Positions 51,801 through 60,479 of a stretch of 61,107 nt of DNA are shown in pieces (position 1 is the stretch's first letter; each line of letters starts with the position of its first letter). The notes under the pieces are model-generated. The model was not told where the DNA came from. It saw only the letters and a list, made by a program, of their open reading frames with translations, and ran no database searches. A program made the position numbers and the translations under genes. Source of the stretch: Aestuariicoccus sp032586235. GTDB taxonomy: Bacteria > Pseudomonadota > Alphaproteobacteria > Rhodobacterales > Rhodobacteraceae. The DNA lies in assembly GCF_032586235.1 (NCBI RefSeq), contig NZ_JAWHTD010000024.1:1-61107 (forward strand). The letters run 5' to 3'.

Positions 51801-52580
51801 CTATTCGACCCCGATGACGTCCGGCGTTTCCCATGCAAGGTGCTGTCCACCGTCTATGCACAAAAGCTGCCCGGTCACCGCCGGAGACGACAGAAAGTAT
51901 CCCAGCGCCCCGGTGATGTCATCGGCATTCGCCCCCCGGCTGAGTACCGTCGCCGCGCGCTGCTTGGCGAAATGCGCCTCGGACTGGCGGCCACCGCGGA
52001 GCGTCGGGCCGGGGCCGATGGCATTGACCCGCACCTTTGGCGCCAGCGCCTGCGCGGCGGTCTGGGTAAAGGCCCACAGCCCCATCTTGGCGATGGTGTA
52101 GGTCATGAATTCGGGTGTCAGTTTGCGCACCCGCTGGTCGATCATGTTGACCACCAGCCCCTGCGGCACCGGTTCGCCCATGTCGTCGGTCAGTGGCTCG
52201 GGCACCTGCGCCGCCAGCGCCTGCGTCAGCACGAAGGGGGCGCGCAGGTTGCTTTCCAGATGGCGGTCCCAGCTGTCGCGTGTGGCAGTGCCGATATTGT
52301 CGTATTCGAAGATCGAGGCGTTGTTGATCAGCACCTGCAACGGCCCGCCCAGCGCCTCGACGGCGCGGGCGGTCAGCGCCTGGGTGTCATCCTCGTTCAG
52401 CAGGTCGCCCTGCACGGCGGCGGCCTTGCGGCCGCGCGCACGGATTTCGTCGGCGACGGCCTCGGCCTCGTCGGCGGAGGCGTTGTAATGCACCGCCACG
52501 TCGTGGCCGCGATCCGCCAGATAAAGCGCCATGGCGCGGCCCAGCCGTTTTCCCGCGCCGGTGACCAATGCTCGTGTCAT
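51801..52580 (-). CDS. SDR family oxidoreductase, pteridine-reductase-like
   Basis: Short-chain dehydrogenase of 259 aa. The N-terminal cofactor loop TGAGKRLGRAMALYLADRGH (7-26), with an arginine after GK, resembles the TGxxKRLG loop of pteridine reductases and FolM and suits NADPH. The catalytic tetrad region has NNASIFE (about 88-94) and YTIAK (about 160-164). Further on are VNAIGPGPTLRG and TGQLLCIDGGQHL. A pterin substrate is only a suggestion. It lies 11 nt downstream of the Ca/Na antiporter gene on the same strand, so the two may be co-transcribed. Confidence 0.85.
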   Translation of the reverse strand: MTRALVTGAGKRLGRAMALYLADRGHDVAVHYNASADEAEAVADEIRARGRKAAAVQGDLLNEDDTQALTARAVEALGGPLQVLINNASIFEYDNIGTATRDSWDRHLESNLRAPFVLTQALAAQVPEPLTDDMGEPVPQGLVVNMIDQRVRKLTPEFMTYTIAKMGLWAFTQTAAQALAPKVRVNAIGPGPTLRGGRQSEAHFAKQRAATVLSRGANADDITGALGYFLSSPAVTGQLLCIDGGQHLAWETPDVIGVE

Positions 52581-52591
52581 GCGATGCCTCC

Positions 52592-53539
52592 TCAGCTTAG
52601 TACCACGGCCAGATAGCCCAGATACAGCACCGACAAGACCACACCCCAGCGGCGGCCCAGATCGCGGCCCAGAAAGACGAAGGGGATCAGGATCAGCGAG
52701 CTTGCCAGCATCACCCAAAGATCGAAGCGCAGGAATTCGGGATCGACGGGCATCGGCGCGATCAGCGAGGCGATGCCGATGATGGCCAGCAGGTTGAACA
52801 TGTTCGACCCGATGACATTGCCCAGCGCCACGTCGGCCTGGCGGCGCAGCGCGGCCATGACGGTGGTCGCCAGCTCGGGCAACGACGTGCCCACCGCGAC
52901 CAGCGTCAGGCCGATCACCGTGTCCGACACGCCAAAGCGCAAGGCGATCTCGGTCGCGCTGTCCACCAGCAGGTCGGCCCCCAGGGGCAGCCCGATCAGG
53001 CCCAGAGCCAGAAAGACCGCGATCTTCCACCACGGCATGTCGGGATCGGCGCCCTCGGGCTCTTCCAGATCCTCTTCGGCCGCGCCTGCGCGTTTGTGGT
53101 TCAGCGCGTCGCGGGTGGAATCGGCCAGGATCAGCGCCAATGCGACCAGCAGGATCAGCCCGGCGATCCAGTCGAACACGCCGCGGAACGCCAGCGCGAT
53201 GAACAAAAGCGTGCCCATGACCATCAGCACATAGCTCTTGCGGGTGTCATGCGCGCTGGTGTGCATCGCCGCCAGCAGGGCCGGAATGCCAAGCACCATC
53301 AGCACATTGGCCGTATTCGACCCGACCACGTTGCCCAGCGCGATGCCCGGCACGCCCTCGAGCGCGGCCTTGATCGAGATCAGCAGCTCGGGGGCCGAGG
53401 TGCCGAAGGCCACGATGGTCAGGCTGACGATCAGCGCCGGGATGCCGACGCGCAGCGACAGGTTCACCGCGCCCTTGACCAGCGCGTCGCCGGCCAAAAG
53501 CAGGATGGCCAGCCCCAGAACCGCCATCATCCAGACCAT
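52592..53539 (-). CDS. Calcium/sodium antiporter (CaCA family)
   Basis: Inner-membrane exchanger of 315 aa with about ten helices in two inverted halves. Both alpha-repeats are visible: GTSAPELLISIKAALEG with GNVVGSNTANVLMVLG in the first half, and GTSLPELATTVMAALRR with GNVIGSNMFNLLAIIG in the second. These carry the ion-binding Glu and Asn/Ser residues. An acidic loop (AEEDLEEPEGADPD) links the halves. The start MVWMMAVLGLAILLLAGDAL matches the family; it is 1 nt from the end of the small zinc-ribbon gene upstream. Confidence 0.93.
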   Translation of the reverse strand: MVWMMAVLGLAILLLAGDALVKGAVNLSLRVGIPALIVSLTIVAFGTSAPELLISIKAALEGVPGIALGNVVGSNTANVLMVLGIPALLAAMHTSAHDTRKSYVLMVMGTLLFIALAFRGVFDWIAGLILLVALALILADSTRDALNHKRAGAAEEDLEEPEGADPDMPWWKIAVFLALGLIGLPLGADLLVDSATEIALRFGVSDTVIGLTLVAVGTSLPELATTVMAALRRQADVALGNVIGSNMFNLLAIIGIASLIAPMPVDPEFLRFDLWVMLASSLILIPFVFLGRDLGRRWGVVLSVLYLGYLAVVLS

Positions 53540-53540
53540 G

Positions 53541-53708
53541 CTACGCGTTCCCCTTGCCGCAAGGGCACGGACCCTTGCCGATCCTGTAGCGTCCGCATTT
53601 CGGGCATTTGGCCGCGGCCAGACGCCGGGCCCCGGGCACACGAAGCTTGCCGAACATGGCCAGCACCCCCATGCCGATCAGAAACAGCGTCACGATCTTG
53701 ATGATCAT
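53541..53708 (-). CDS. Tiny membrane-anchored zinc-ribbon protein
   Basis: A 55-aa protein lodged between sppA and the antiporter gene. An N-terminal hydrophobic helix (MIIKIVTLFLIGMGVLAMF, 1-19) is followed by a basic stretch KLRVPGARRLAAAK and a zinc-ribbon-like CPKCGRYRIGKGPCPCGKG (35-53) with four cysteines. It starts 4 nt after the sppA stop and ends 1 nt before the antiporter start, so it is firmly within one transcript. The function is unknown. Its position suggests a link to the sppA-like protease or to membrane quality control, which is inference. Confidence 0.7.
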   Translation of the reverse strand: MIIKIVTLFLIGMGVLAMFGKLRVPGARRLAAAKCPKCGRYRIGKGPCPCGKGNA

Positions 53709-53712
53709 GCGG

Positions 53713-54510
53713 TCACAACCCGTAGCGCGCGAAACCCGCACGCTCTTCCAGACCGCCCAGCACGTCGCCCGCCATCTGCGCCCCCAGCCGCGACAAAAGC
53801 GGTCGGCGCATGTCGTAGCGGCGGAACTGCACCTTGTCGCCGAACTTGTCCTCCATGAAGGGCGCCAGATGCCCGATGCCATCCGCAAGCCCCACGTCGA
53901 CCGCCGCCTGCCCCAGCCAGACCTCGCCGGTGAATAGATCGGGGTCTTCTTTCAGCTTGCCGCTGCGCCGCTCTTTGACCTGGGCGATGAAATTCTCGTG
54001 CAGTTGCAGCAGGATGCGGTTCAACCGCGCGACGTCTTCCTCGTTCTCGGGCTTGAAGGGGTCGAGCATGCTCTTGGATTTGCCCGCCGTATAGACCCGC
54101 CGCTCGATGCCCTGCCGCTGCAGGAACACATGCGCCCCGAAGCCCGCCGAGATGACCCCGATCGACCCCAGGATCGAGCTGGGATCGGCGATGATCTCGT
54201 CGGCGGCAGAGGCGATCCAGTAGCCGCCGCTCGCCGCCACGTCCTCGACGAAGGCATAGACCGGCACCTCGTTTTCGTCGGCCAGCCGCCGGATGCGCGC
54301 CCCGATCAGCGAGGATTGCACCGGCGAGCCGCCCGGCGAATTGATCTCAAGCGCGACGGCGTCGGGCTTGCCGCGCTTGAAGGCCTTTTCCAGCACATCG
54401 CGCAGGGCCTGATCGCTCATGCCGCCGCGTCCGGGCATGCCGATGGCGCCCTGCAACCGCACGACCGCCACCAGCGGGCCGGATTTCATGAATGGGATCC
54501 AACGCTTCAT
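53713..54510 (-). CDS. sppA: S49 family peptidase (SppA/SohB-like)
   Basis: Membrane-associated serine protease of 265 aa that may degrade cleaved signal peptides. The catalytic serine is in VEDVAASGGYWIASAADEI (about 100-118) and the catalytic lysine in YTAGKSKSMLDPF (about 151-163), a Ser-Lys dyad. INSPGGSPVQSSLIGARIRR (about 67-86) and ILGSIGVISAGFG are typical. The short form lacks the N-terminal half of E. coli SppA. The N-terminus is only weakly hydrophobic, so membrane attachment is uncertain. It heads an operon with the zinc-ribbon and antiporter genes. Confidence 0.92.
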   Translation of the reverse strand: MKRWIPFMKSGPLVAVVRLQGAIGMPGRGGMSDQALRDVLEKAFKRGKPDAVALEINSPGGSPVQSSLIGARIRRLADENEVPVYAFVEDVAASGGYWIASAADEIIADPSSILGSIGVISAGFGAHVFLQRQGIERRVYTAGKSKSMLDPFKPENEEDVARLNRILLQLHENFIAQVKERRSGKLKEDPDLFTGEVWLGQAAVDVGLADGIGHLAPFMEDKFGDKVQFRRYDMRRPLLSRLGAQMAGDVLGGLEERAGFARYGL

Positions 54511-54600
54511 GTTCTGGGATGTAGATTGCCCGGCAAGGACAAACAAGGCAGCGCCACAAAAGAAGGTGCGGGCTGTGGCGCAGGGCCACACGGCCAAACG

Positions 54601-54629
54601 AAAAAGCCCCGGTCTTTCAAGACCGGGGC
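54601..54629 (-). terminator. Intrinsic terminator of the LysR gene
   Basis: GCCCCGGTCTT (54606-54616) and AAGACCGGGGC (54619-54629) form a stem with a very short central loop. On the minus strand it is followed by TTTTT. It lies 32 nt beyond the LysR stop codon. Confidence 0.8.
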
Positions 54630-54661
54630 GTCAGTTGGCCTGGGATCAGGCGAGGGGAAAA

Positions 54662-55570
54662 TCAGGACCAGTCGGTCGGGCCTTTCTCGGCGAAGGAGTG
54701 GACCAGGAAATCGATGAAGGCGCGCACCTTGGGCTGGGTGAACCGGCCCGGCGGATAGACCGCATAGATGCCCTGGGTCTCTTGCGGCAGCTCGGGGATC
54801 GCGTCCTCGACCAGCCCCTGCTCCATCGCGTCGGCGTAAAGGAACGAGGGCAGATAGGCGATGCCGAGACCGGCGATACAGGCGTTCAGCAGCGACTGGC
54901 CGTCATTGACCGACAGCCAGCCGGCGGTGCGCACCTGGCGCTTTTCGCCCGATGGCGCGGTCACTTTCCAGACATTGCCGCTGGCCTGGTTGGAATAATG
55001 CAAAAGCTTGTGTTCGTTCAGATCGTCGATGCGCTGCGGGCGGCCGAATTGCTGGAAATACTTCGGCGACGCGATCATGCGCTTGGTCGTCTCGGTCAGC
55101 TTGCGGGCACGCAGCGTGCTGTCCTCCAGCTCGCCGATGCGCACGGCCATGTCGAAGCCTTCGCTGATCAGCTCGACGTAGCGGTTGTTCAGCACCATGT
55201 TGACGGTGATATCCGGGAATTCCGCCAGGAAATCGCCCAGCACCGGCGACAGATGATTGACGCCGAAATCCGTCGCCACGCTGATCCGCAACAGCCCCGA
55301 GGGCGCCGATTGCATCGAGGTCACCAGCGCATCCGCCTCGCCCGCGTCGTTCAGAACACGCCGCGCGCGGTCGTAATAGGCCAGGCCGATCTCTGTCGGG
55401 CTGACACGCCGGGTCGTCCGGTTCAAAAGCCGCGCACCCAGCCGCGCCTCAAGCGACGAGACGTGTTTGGACACGGCGGATTTCGAAATGCCCATCTTCT
55501 TGGCGGCATCGGTGAATCCTCCCTGATCCACGACCGTGGCAAAGGCTTCCATTTCGGTCAGGCGATCCAT
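54662..55570 (-). CDS. LysR family transcriptional regulator
   Basis: A 302-aa regulator. The N-terminal winged helix-turn-helix covers about 1-60 (MEAFATVVDQGGFTDAAKKM, then GISKSAVSKHVSSLEARLGA and LLNRTTRR). The C-terminal periplasmic-binding-like sensor domain runs from about 90, with GLLRISVATDFGVNHLSPVL. The closest known group controls oxidoreductases and aromatic catabolism, but the inducer is unknown. It lies about 150 nt downstream of an AhpD-like gene on the same strand; whether it regulates that gene is untested. Confidence 0.92.
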   Translation of the reverse strand: MDRLTEMEAFATVVDQGGFTDAAKKMGISKSAVSKHVSSLEARLGARLLNRTTRRVSPTEIGLAYYDRARRVLNDAGEADALVTSMQSAPSGLLRISVATDFGVNHLSPVLGDFLAEFPDITVNMVLNNRYVELISEGFDMAVRIGELEDSTLRARKLTETTKRMIASPKYFQQFGRPQRIDDLNEHKLLHYSNQASGNVWKVTAPSGEKRQVRTAGWLSVNDGQSLLNACIAGLGIAYLPSFLYADAMEQGLVEDAIPELPQETQGIYAVYPPGRFTQPKVRAFIDFLVHSFAEKGPTDWS

Positions 55571-55723
55571 CCGTGTCTCCTCTCGGGGTGTTGTTGCCGG
55601 ACGGTATGCTGCCAGATTGGGGCGCAACTGCGGCGGCGCGCGGACAATACCGGGGAATTTGCGAGCAGTGTTTGGGGCGGGGAAACAGCGGCCACCCGGG
55701 CAAAGCGCGATATTCGCCCGTTC

Positions 55724-56281
55724 TCAGACCACGCCCAGCGTCCGTCCGAACGCCAGATAGCTGTCCATGCGCGGCAAGGGCGCGCCCTCGGGCCGGTCCG
55801 GATCGGGCAGCATCGGCGGCACGCCGGTGCCCTCGATCACCCGGTTCATCAGGTTGAACAAGGCGCAGGTCTGGATCGCATCGTAGAGCGCCTCTTCGGT
55901 CCAGCCGGCCGCGTAGACCGCCTGCGCATCCGCCTCGACCATCTTCGACGGCTCGCGGGTCAGCTTGGCGACATAGGCCAGAAGCGGGCGCAGCCTGCCG
56001 TCGATGTCGGCGCCCTCGGGGTCGTCCAGCAAAGCGGCGATCAGCGCGGGGTCGACGCCGTGCGCGCGGGCATAGACCTCGTGCCCGTCCATGCAGAACC
56101 GGCAGGCGTTCAGCCCCGACACGTAGGCTGCGATCAGCTCGCGCTCACCCACGGTCAGGGCGCTGTCGCGGCGCATGACGGCGTCGGTCAGCTCCAGCAA
56201 AGGCCGGACCGTGTCTGGGAAGCGCCGGAACACATCCGACAGCTTCGGCGCTTCGGGAAGCGAGGGGAAAAGCTGTTTCAT
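55724..56281 (-). CDS. AhpD-like (carboxymuconolactone decarboxylase family) protein
   Basis: A 185-aa AhpD-fold protein. The redox pair lies in LNACRFCMDGHEVYARAHG (about 57-75) with the following His, and FNLMNRVIEGTGVPPM (about 142-157) ends the helical core. It is related to, but clearly distinct from, the gene at 45004-45573. It probably reduces peroxides or disulfides. The gene stands alone between the LysR gene and the 2,4-dienoyl-CoA reductase-like gene, all on the minus strand. Confidence 0.87.
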   Translation of the reverse strand: MKQLFPSLPEAPKLSDVFRRFPDTVRPLLELTDAVMRRDSALTVGERELIAAYVSGLNACRFCMDGHEVYARAHGVDPALIAALLDDPEGADIDGRLRPLLAYVAKLTREPSKMVEADAQAVYAAGWTEEALYDAIQTCALFNLMNRVIEGTGVPPMLPDPDRPEGAPLPRMDSYLAFGRTLGVV

Positions 56282-56349
56282 ACCGGTCTCCGCGGGCTGG
56301 GGCCTTTGCTCAGCCTAACGAATGACCGGTCCCCTGGATAGCTCCGCTG

Positions 56350-58377
56350 TCAGAGCGCCGCGGCCAGCCGCGTGCCCTGGTCGATGGCCCGCTTGGCGTC
56401 CAGCTCGGCCGCCACATCGGCCCCGCCGATCACATGGCAGGTCACCCCCCGCGCCTCCAGCGCGTCGGCGAGCGAGCGCTCGCTCACCTGCCCCGCGCAG
56501 AGCACAACCGTATCGGAGGCGATCACCTCGGGCCGCTCACGCGCCTCGCCGTAAGAGATGTGCAGCCCCTCGGCGTCGATGCCCTCGTAATTCACCCCCG
56601 CCTTCATCTGCACTTTCTTCATCTGCAGCGACATGCGGTGGATCCAGCCGGTGGTCTTACCCAGCCGCTTGCCGGGCTTTTCGGCCTTGCGCTGCAGCAC
56701 CACCACCTCGCGCGCCGGCGGTTCGGGCTGCGGCCCCTCGGGCGCCAGGCCCGAGCGGACCTCCGCCGGGTCGGCCACACCCCATTCGCGCATCCATTCG
56801 GGCAGATGTTCGGTGGGGCTGTCGCCCTCGTGCACAAGATATTCCGCCACGTCGAAGCCGATGCCGCCCGCGCCTATGACGGCCACGCGCCGACCAACCT
56901 TAGCCTTGCCGCGCAGCACATCGATATAGCCCAGCACGTTCGGCCCGTCCTGCCCGGGGATGGCCGGGTCGCGCGGGGCCACGCCGGTCGCGACGATGAC
57001 CTCGTCGAAACCCGCCAGATCCTCTGCCGTCGCCTCTGCGCCCAGCCGCAAGGTGACGCCATGCTTGGCCACCATGGTCCTGTACCAGTCGACGAGCCCC
57101 CAGAACTCCTCCTTGCCGGGCACCTGCTTGGCCATGTTGAGCTGACCACCGATCTCTTCGGCCCGGTCGAAGAGCGTGACGTCATGCCCCCGCTCCGCTG
57201 CCGTGACCGCCGCCGAAAGGCCCGCCGGGCCCGCGCCGACGATGGCGATGCGCTTGGCCTCTGCGGCGGGGGTCACGACCAGCTCGGTCTCGTAGCAGGC
57301 GCGCGGGTTCACCAGGCAGGAACTGATCTTACCCTGAAACGTATGATCGAGACAGGCCTGGTTGCAGGCGATGCAGGGCGCGATCTCGGCTGCCCGGCCC
57401 GCCATCGCCTTGGCCACGAAATCCGGATCCGCCAGGAACGGCCGCGCCATCGACACCATGTCGGCGCAGCCCTCGGCGAGCACCCGCTCGGCCACCTCGG
57501 GCGTGTTGATCCGGTTCGAGGTGATCACCGGGATGCCGACCTTGCCCATCAGCTTTTTCGTCACCCAAGCGAAGGCCGCGCGGGGGACCGAGGTGGCGAT
57601 GGTCGGAATACGCGCCTCGTGCCAGCCGATCCCGGTGTTCAGGATGGTGGCCCCCGCCGCCTCGATCTCCTGTGCCAGCTGCACCACCTCGTCATGGGTC
57701 GAACCGTTGGGCACGAGGTCGATCATCGACAGCCGGTAGATCACGATGAACTCCGGCCCCACGGCGGCGCGCACCCGCTTCACCACCTCGATCGGCAGCC
57801 GCATACGGTTTTCGTAGGACCCGCCCCAGCGGTCGGTGCGCCGGTTGGTGTGGGTGACCAGGAACTGGTTGAGGAAATAGCCCTCCGACCCCATCACCTC
57901 GACCCCGTCATAGCCCGCCTCCTTCGCCCTGCGGGCGGCCTCGGCAATGTCGGCGATCTGCTTCTCGATGCCCGCCTCGTCCAACTCCTTCGGCGGAAAC
58001 GGCGAAATCGGCGACTTGACCGGCGAGGCGCTGACGCAATCGGGCCCATAGGCATAACGGCCCGCATGCAGGATCTGCATCGCGATCTTGCCGCCCGCCG
58101 TGTGCACCCGCTCGGTGACCACCCGGTGATTTGCGATATCCTGCGCAGTGAACAGCCCCGCGGCCCCCGGAAACACCCCGCCCTCGCGGTTGGGCGCCAT
58201 GCCCCCCGTCACCATCAGCGCCACACCGCCCCGCGCGCGCGCTGCATAGAACTCCGCCACCCGGTTCCAGTCACCGGTCTCTTCGAGGTTGGTATGCATC
58301 GACCCCATCAGCACACGGTTCTTCAGCGTGGTGAACCCCAGATCCAGCGGCGCCAGAAGATGCGGATACTCAGTCAT
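56350..58377 (-). CDS. fadH: 2,4-dienoyl-CoA reductase-like flavoprotein
   Basis: A 675-aa flavoprotein of the FadH/old-yellow-enzyme plus disulfide-oxidoreductase fusion type, which reduces dienoyl-CoA during oxidation of unsaturated fatty acids. The N-terminal TIM barrel (about 1-340) has QILHAGRYAYGPD and EVMGSEGYFLNQFLVTHTNR. An iron-sulfur cluster segment CIACNQACLD (about 339-348) with SSCLVNPRAC follows. The C-terminal FAD/NAD part has IAIVGAGPAGLSAAVTAAER (about 377-396) and RVAVIGAGGIGFDVAEYLVH. Related trimethylamine dehydrogenase-like enzymes share this layout, but the length and motif order favour FadH. Confidence 0.9.
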   Translation of the reverse strand: MTEYPHLLAPLDLGFTTLKNRVLMGSMHTNLEETGDWNRVAEFYAARARGGVALMVTGGMAPNREGGVFPGAAGLFTAQDIANHRVVTERVHTAGGKIAMQILHAGRYAYGPDCVSASPVKSPISPFPPKELDEAGIEKQIADIAEAARRAKEAGYDGVEVMGSEGYFLNQFLVTHTNRRTDRWGGSYENRMRLPIEVVKRVRAAVGPEFIVIYRLSMIDLVPNGSTHDEVVQLAQEIEAAGATILNTGIGWHEARIPTIATSVPRAAFAWVTKKLMGKVGIPVITSNRINTPEVAERVLAEGCADMVSMARPFLADPDFVAKAMAGRAAEIAPCIACNQACLDHTFQGKISSCLVNPRACYETELVVTPAAEAKRIAIVGAGPAGLSAAVTAAERGHDVTLFDRAEEIGGQLNMAKQVPGKEEFWGLVDWYRTMVAKHGVTLRLGAEATAEDLAGFDEVIVATGVAPRDPAIPGQDGPNVLGYIDVLRGKAKVGRRVAVIGAGGIGFDVAEYLVHEGDSPTEHLPEWMREWGVADPAEVRSGLAPEGPQPEPPAREVVVLQRKAEKPGKRLGKTTGWIHRMSLQMKKVQMKAGVNYEGIDAEGLHISYGEARERPEVIASDTVVLCAGQVSERSLADALEARGVTCHVIGGADVAAELDAKRAIDQGTRLAAAL

Positions 58378-58460
58378 GGCGAAACCCTCCCGTCCTTTTG
58401 CCTCACCACACACCAAGCGCCCCGCCCTGTCACCTCACAACGTCACGTCAAAGCCCACAT

Positions 58461-58518
58461 TGCTTCTTCTTGGGATAAATACTCCGGGGGGCTGCGCAGC
58501 AGCGGGGGCAGCGCCCCC
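58461..58518. repeat. Short intergenic repeat (CTTCTTCTTGGGATAAATACTCC type)
   Basis: GCTTCTTCTTGGGATAAATA then CTCCGGGGGG is followed by the palindrome GCTGCGCAGC (58491-58500) and a hairpin GGGGGC-AGC-GCCCCC (58504-58518). It belongs to the same family as 18530-18583 and 39327-39481, but has no poly-C tract. It sits between divergent genes, upstream of the peptide-binding protein gene. Confidence 0.8.
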
Positions 58519-58596
58519 TCGCCCTCGACCGCCCTTGATCCCTCAGGCGTTTCAAGAAACACTGACCGTGCAGACAACCCCATCAGGAGGGATCCC

Positions 58597-60072
58597 ATGA
58601 CCACCCCCATCCGCGCGCCGCTGGCGGCACTTTTTCTGTCCGCCTCCGCGGCGATCGCGCAGCAGACCGATCTGACCGTCGGCCGCCAGCTCGAACCGCC
58701 GCATCTCGATCCCACCTCTGCTGCGGCCGCCGCGATCGACGAGGTCGTCTACAGCAACGTTTTCGAAGGGCTCACGCGGTTCATGTCCGACGGATCGGTT
58801 GTCCCCGGCCTCGCCGAAAGCTGGGAGATCAGCGACGACGGGCTGACCTATACTTTCACGCTGCGATCCGGCGTTACCTTCCACGATGGCACCACGATGG
58901 ATGCCGAGGACGTGAAATTCACCCTCGACCGCGCCCGCGCCGAGGACAGCGCCAACGCGCAAAAGGCGCTCTTCGCCGATATCGCCGACGTCACCGTCGC
59001 CGATCCGCAGACCGTGCAGGTCACGCTGACCCAGCCCAACGGTAATTTCCTCTTCAACATGGCCTGGGGCGACGCGGTGATCGTGGCGCCCGAATCCATC
59101 GAGAACATCAAGCAGCAGCCCATCGGCACCGGCCCCTTCAAGTTCGACCAATGGGTGCAGGGCGACCGGATCGAGCTCAGCCGGTACGACGGCTATTGGG
59201 GCGAGAAACCGGCGCTCACGGCGGCGACGATCAAGTACATCTCCGACCCCACCGCCGCCTTCGCCGCGATGATGGCGCAGGACATCGACGCCTTCGCCAG
59301 CTTCCCCGCCCCCGAAAATCTACCGCAATTCGAGGCCGACCCCCGTTTCCAGGTGATCGTCGGCAGCACCGAGGGCGAGACCATCCTCAGCACCAACAAC
59401 AAGATGCCGCCGCTCGACAACGTCAAGGTGCGCGAGGCCATCGCCCATGCCATCGACCGGCAGGCCATCATCGACGGCGCCATGTTCGGGCTGGGCACCC
59501 CCATCGGCACGCATTTCGCGCCGCACAACCCCGATTACGTCGACCTGACCGCGCAATCCGCCTATGACCCAGAGAAATCCAAGGCCCTGCTGGCCGAGGC
59601 GGGCTATCCCGACGGCTTCACCACGACGCTGAAACTGCCGCCGCCCTCCTACGCGCGGCGCGGCGGCGAGATCATCGCGGCCCAGCTGCGCGCGGTCGGC
59701 ATCCAGACCGAGATCACCAATCTCGAATGGGCCCAATGGCTCGAGGAAGTGTTCCGCGGCAAGGATTTCGGCCTGACCATCGTGTCGCACACCGAGCCCT
59801 TCGACATCGGCATCTACGCCCGGCCGGATTACTATTTCCAGTACGACAATCCGGACTTCCAGCAGCTGATGACGGACCTCGGCGCCACCACCGACCCCGC
59901 CAAGCGGTCCGAGATGCTGGCCACGGCGCAAAAGATCATCGCCGACGATTACGTCAACGGCTACCTCTTCCAGCTGGCCTTCCCCACCGTGGCCGATGCC
60001 CGGATCGAAGGCCTCTGGCAGAACGCGCCCACCCAGGCCACCGACCTCACCGGCGTCCGCTGGACCGAATAG
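58597..60072 (+). CDS. ABC transporter peptide-binding protein (family 5, DppA-like)
   Basis: Periplasmic substrate-binding protein of 491 aa for a peptide/opine/nickel-type ABC importer. A signal peptide (cleavage near IAQQ, residue 21) precedes the mature domains. SBP family 5 patterns are LEPPHLDPTSAAAAAIDEVV (about 32-51), ESWEISDDGLTYTFTLRSGV (about 74-93), FHDGTTMDAEDVKFTLDRAR (about 95-114) and GTGPFKFDQWVQGDRIEL. No permease or ATPase gene lies immediately downstream within the visible sequence, which is unusual, since these are normally next to it. A strong AGGAGG ribosome binding site precedes the start. Confidence 0.9.
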   Translation: MTTPIRAPLAALFLSASAAIAQQTDLTVGRQLEPPHLDPTSAAAAAIDEVVYSNVFEGLTRFMSDGSVVPGLAESWEISDDGLTYTFTLRSGVTFHDGTTMDAEDVKFTLDRARAEDSANAQKALFADIADVTVADPQTVQVTLTQPNGNFLFNMAWGDAVIVAPESIENIKQQPIGTGPFKFDQWVQGDRIELSRYDGYWGEKPALTAATIKYISDPTAAFAAMMAQDIDAFASFPAPENLPQFEADPRFQVIVGSTEGETILSTNNKMPPLDNVKVREAIAHAIDRQAIIDGAMFGLGTPIGTHFAPHNPDYVDLTAQSAYDPEKSKALLAEAGYPDGFTTTLKLPPPSYARRGGEIIAAQLRAVGIQTEITNLEWAQWLEEVFRGKDFGLTIVSHTEPFDIGIYARPDYYFQYDNPDFQQLMTDLGATTDPAKRSEMLATAQKIIADDYVNGYLFQLAFPTVADARIEGLWQNAPTQATDLTGVRWTE

Positions 60073-60085
60073 ACCAGACAACCGC

Positions 60086-60112
60086 AAAGCCCGGCCCCCA
60101 AGGCCGGGCTTT
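60086..60112 (+). terminator. Intrinsic terminator 1 after the peptide-binding protein gene
   Basis: AAAGCCCGGCC (60086-60096) and GGCCGGGCTTT (60102-60112) form a perfect 11-bp stem around CCCAA, starting 13 nt after the stop codon. The T-run is short (TTT). Confidence 0.75.
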
Positions 60113-60130
60113 CGCCCCCACCCGGCCACA

Positions 60131-60176
60131 GACAAACCCCGGCAAACGCAATCACGTTTCGCCGGGGTTTTTTGTC
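60131..60176 (+). terminator. Intrinsic terminator 2 after the peptide-binding protein gene
   Basis: AACCCCGGC-AAACG (60135-60148) pairs with CGTTT-GCCGGGGTT (60155-60169), with one bulged C, around CAATCA, and is followed by TTTT. GACAAA and TTTGTC flank it, extending the symmetry. Two terminators in tandem make a strong end and explain the absence of further importer genes. Confidence 0.85.
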
Positions 60177-60479
60177 TGTCAAAAACCCTTGATATCAGGT
60201 TGATCGGTGCAGGCGGGAAAACGACTGTTTGTTATCGGAACGTTTTGGCAAATGGTTGAGGTGAGGAAGTTTAAAAGTTCGTTGCCTTTCAGGCTTAGGT
60301 TGACTAACAATAGATCATTGTTTGTTTCTATCAGTGTTTAAACCCGCAAAAAAACTCAGATTAATCGATGCGCAAGTCAACCTGAACGCGGTTAGCCTGC
60401 CTGAAACAGCCGATTGCTGTCGACTATCCAGAAGATGCTGCTTTCGCGCCGTTTAGAATGTAGAGGAAGAGATATTTCA
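60177..60479. other. AT-rich intergenic region with repeated AGGTTGA boxes
   Basis: No gene is seen in this 303-nt stretch. It is much more AT-rich than the rest of the window. It carries AGGTTGA at 60197-60203, AGGTTGACT at 60297-60305, and the inverted copy AGTCAACCT at 60375-60383. A separate palindrome AACAAT-AGATC-ATTGTT lies at 60306-60322. Candidate promoter and regulator sites for the gene at 60480 are likely here. Confidence 0.5.
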
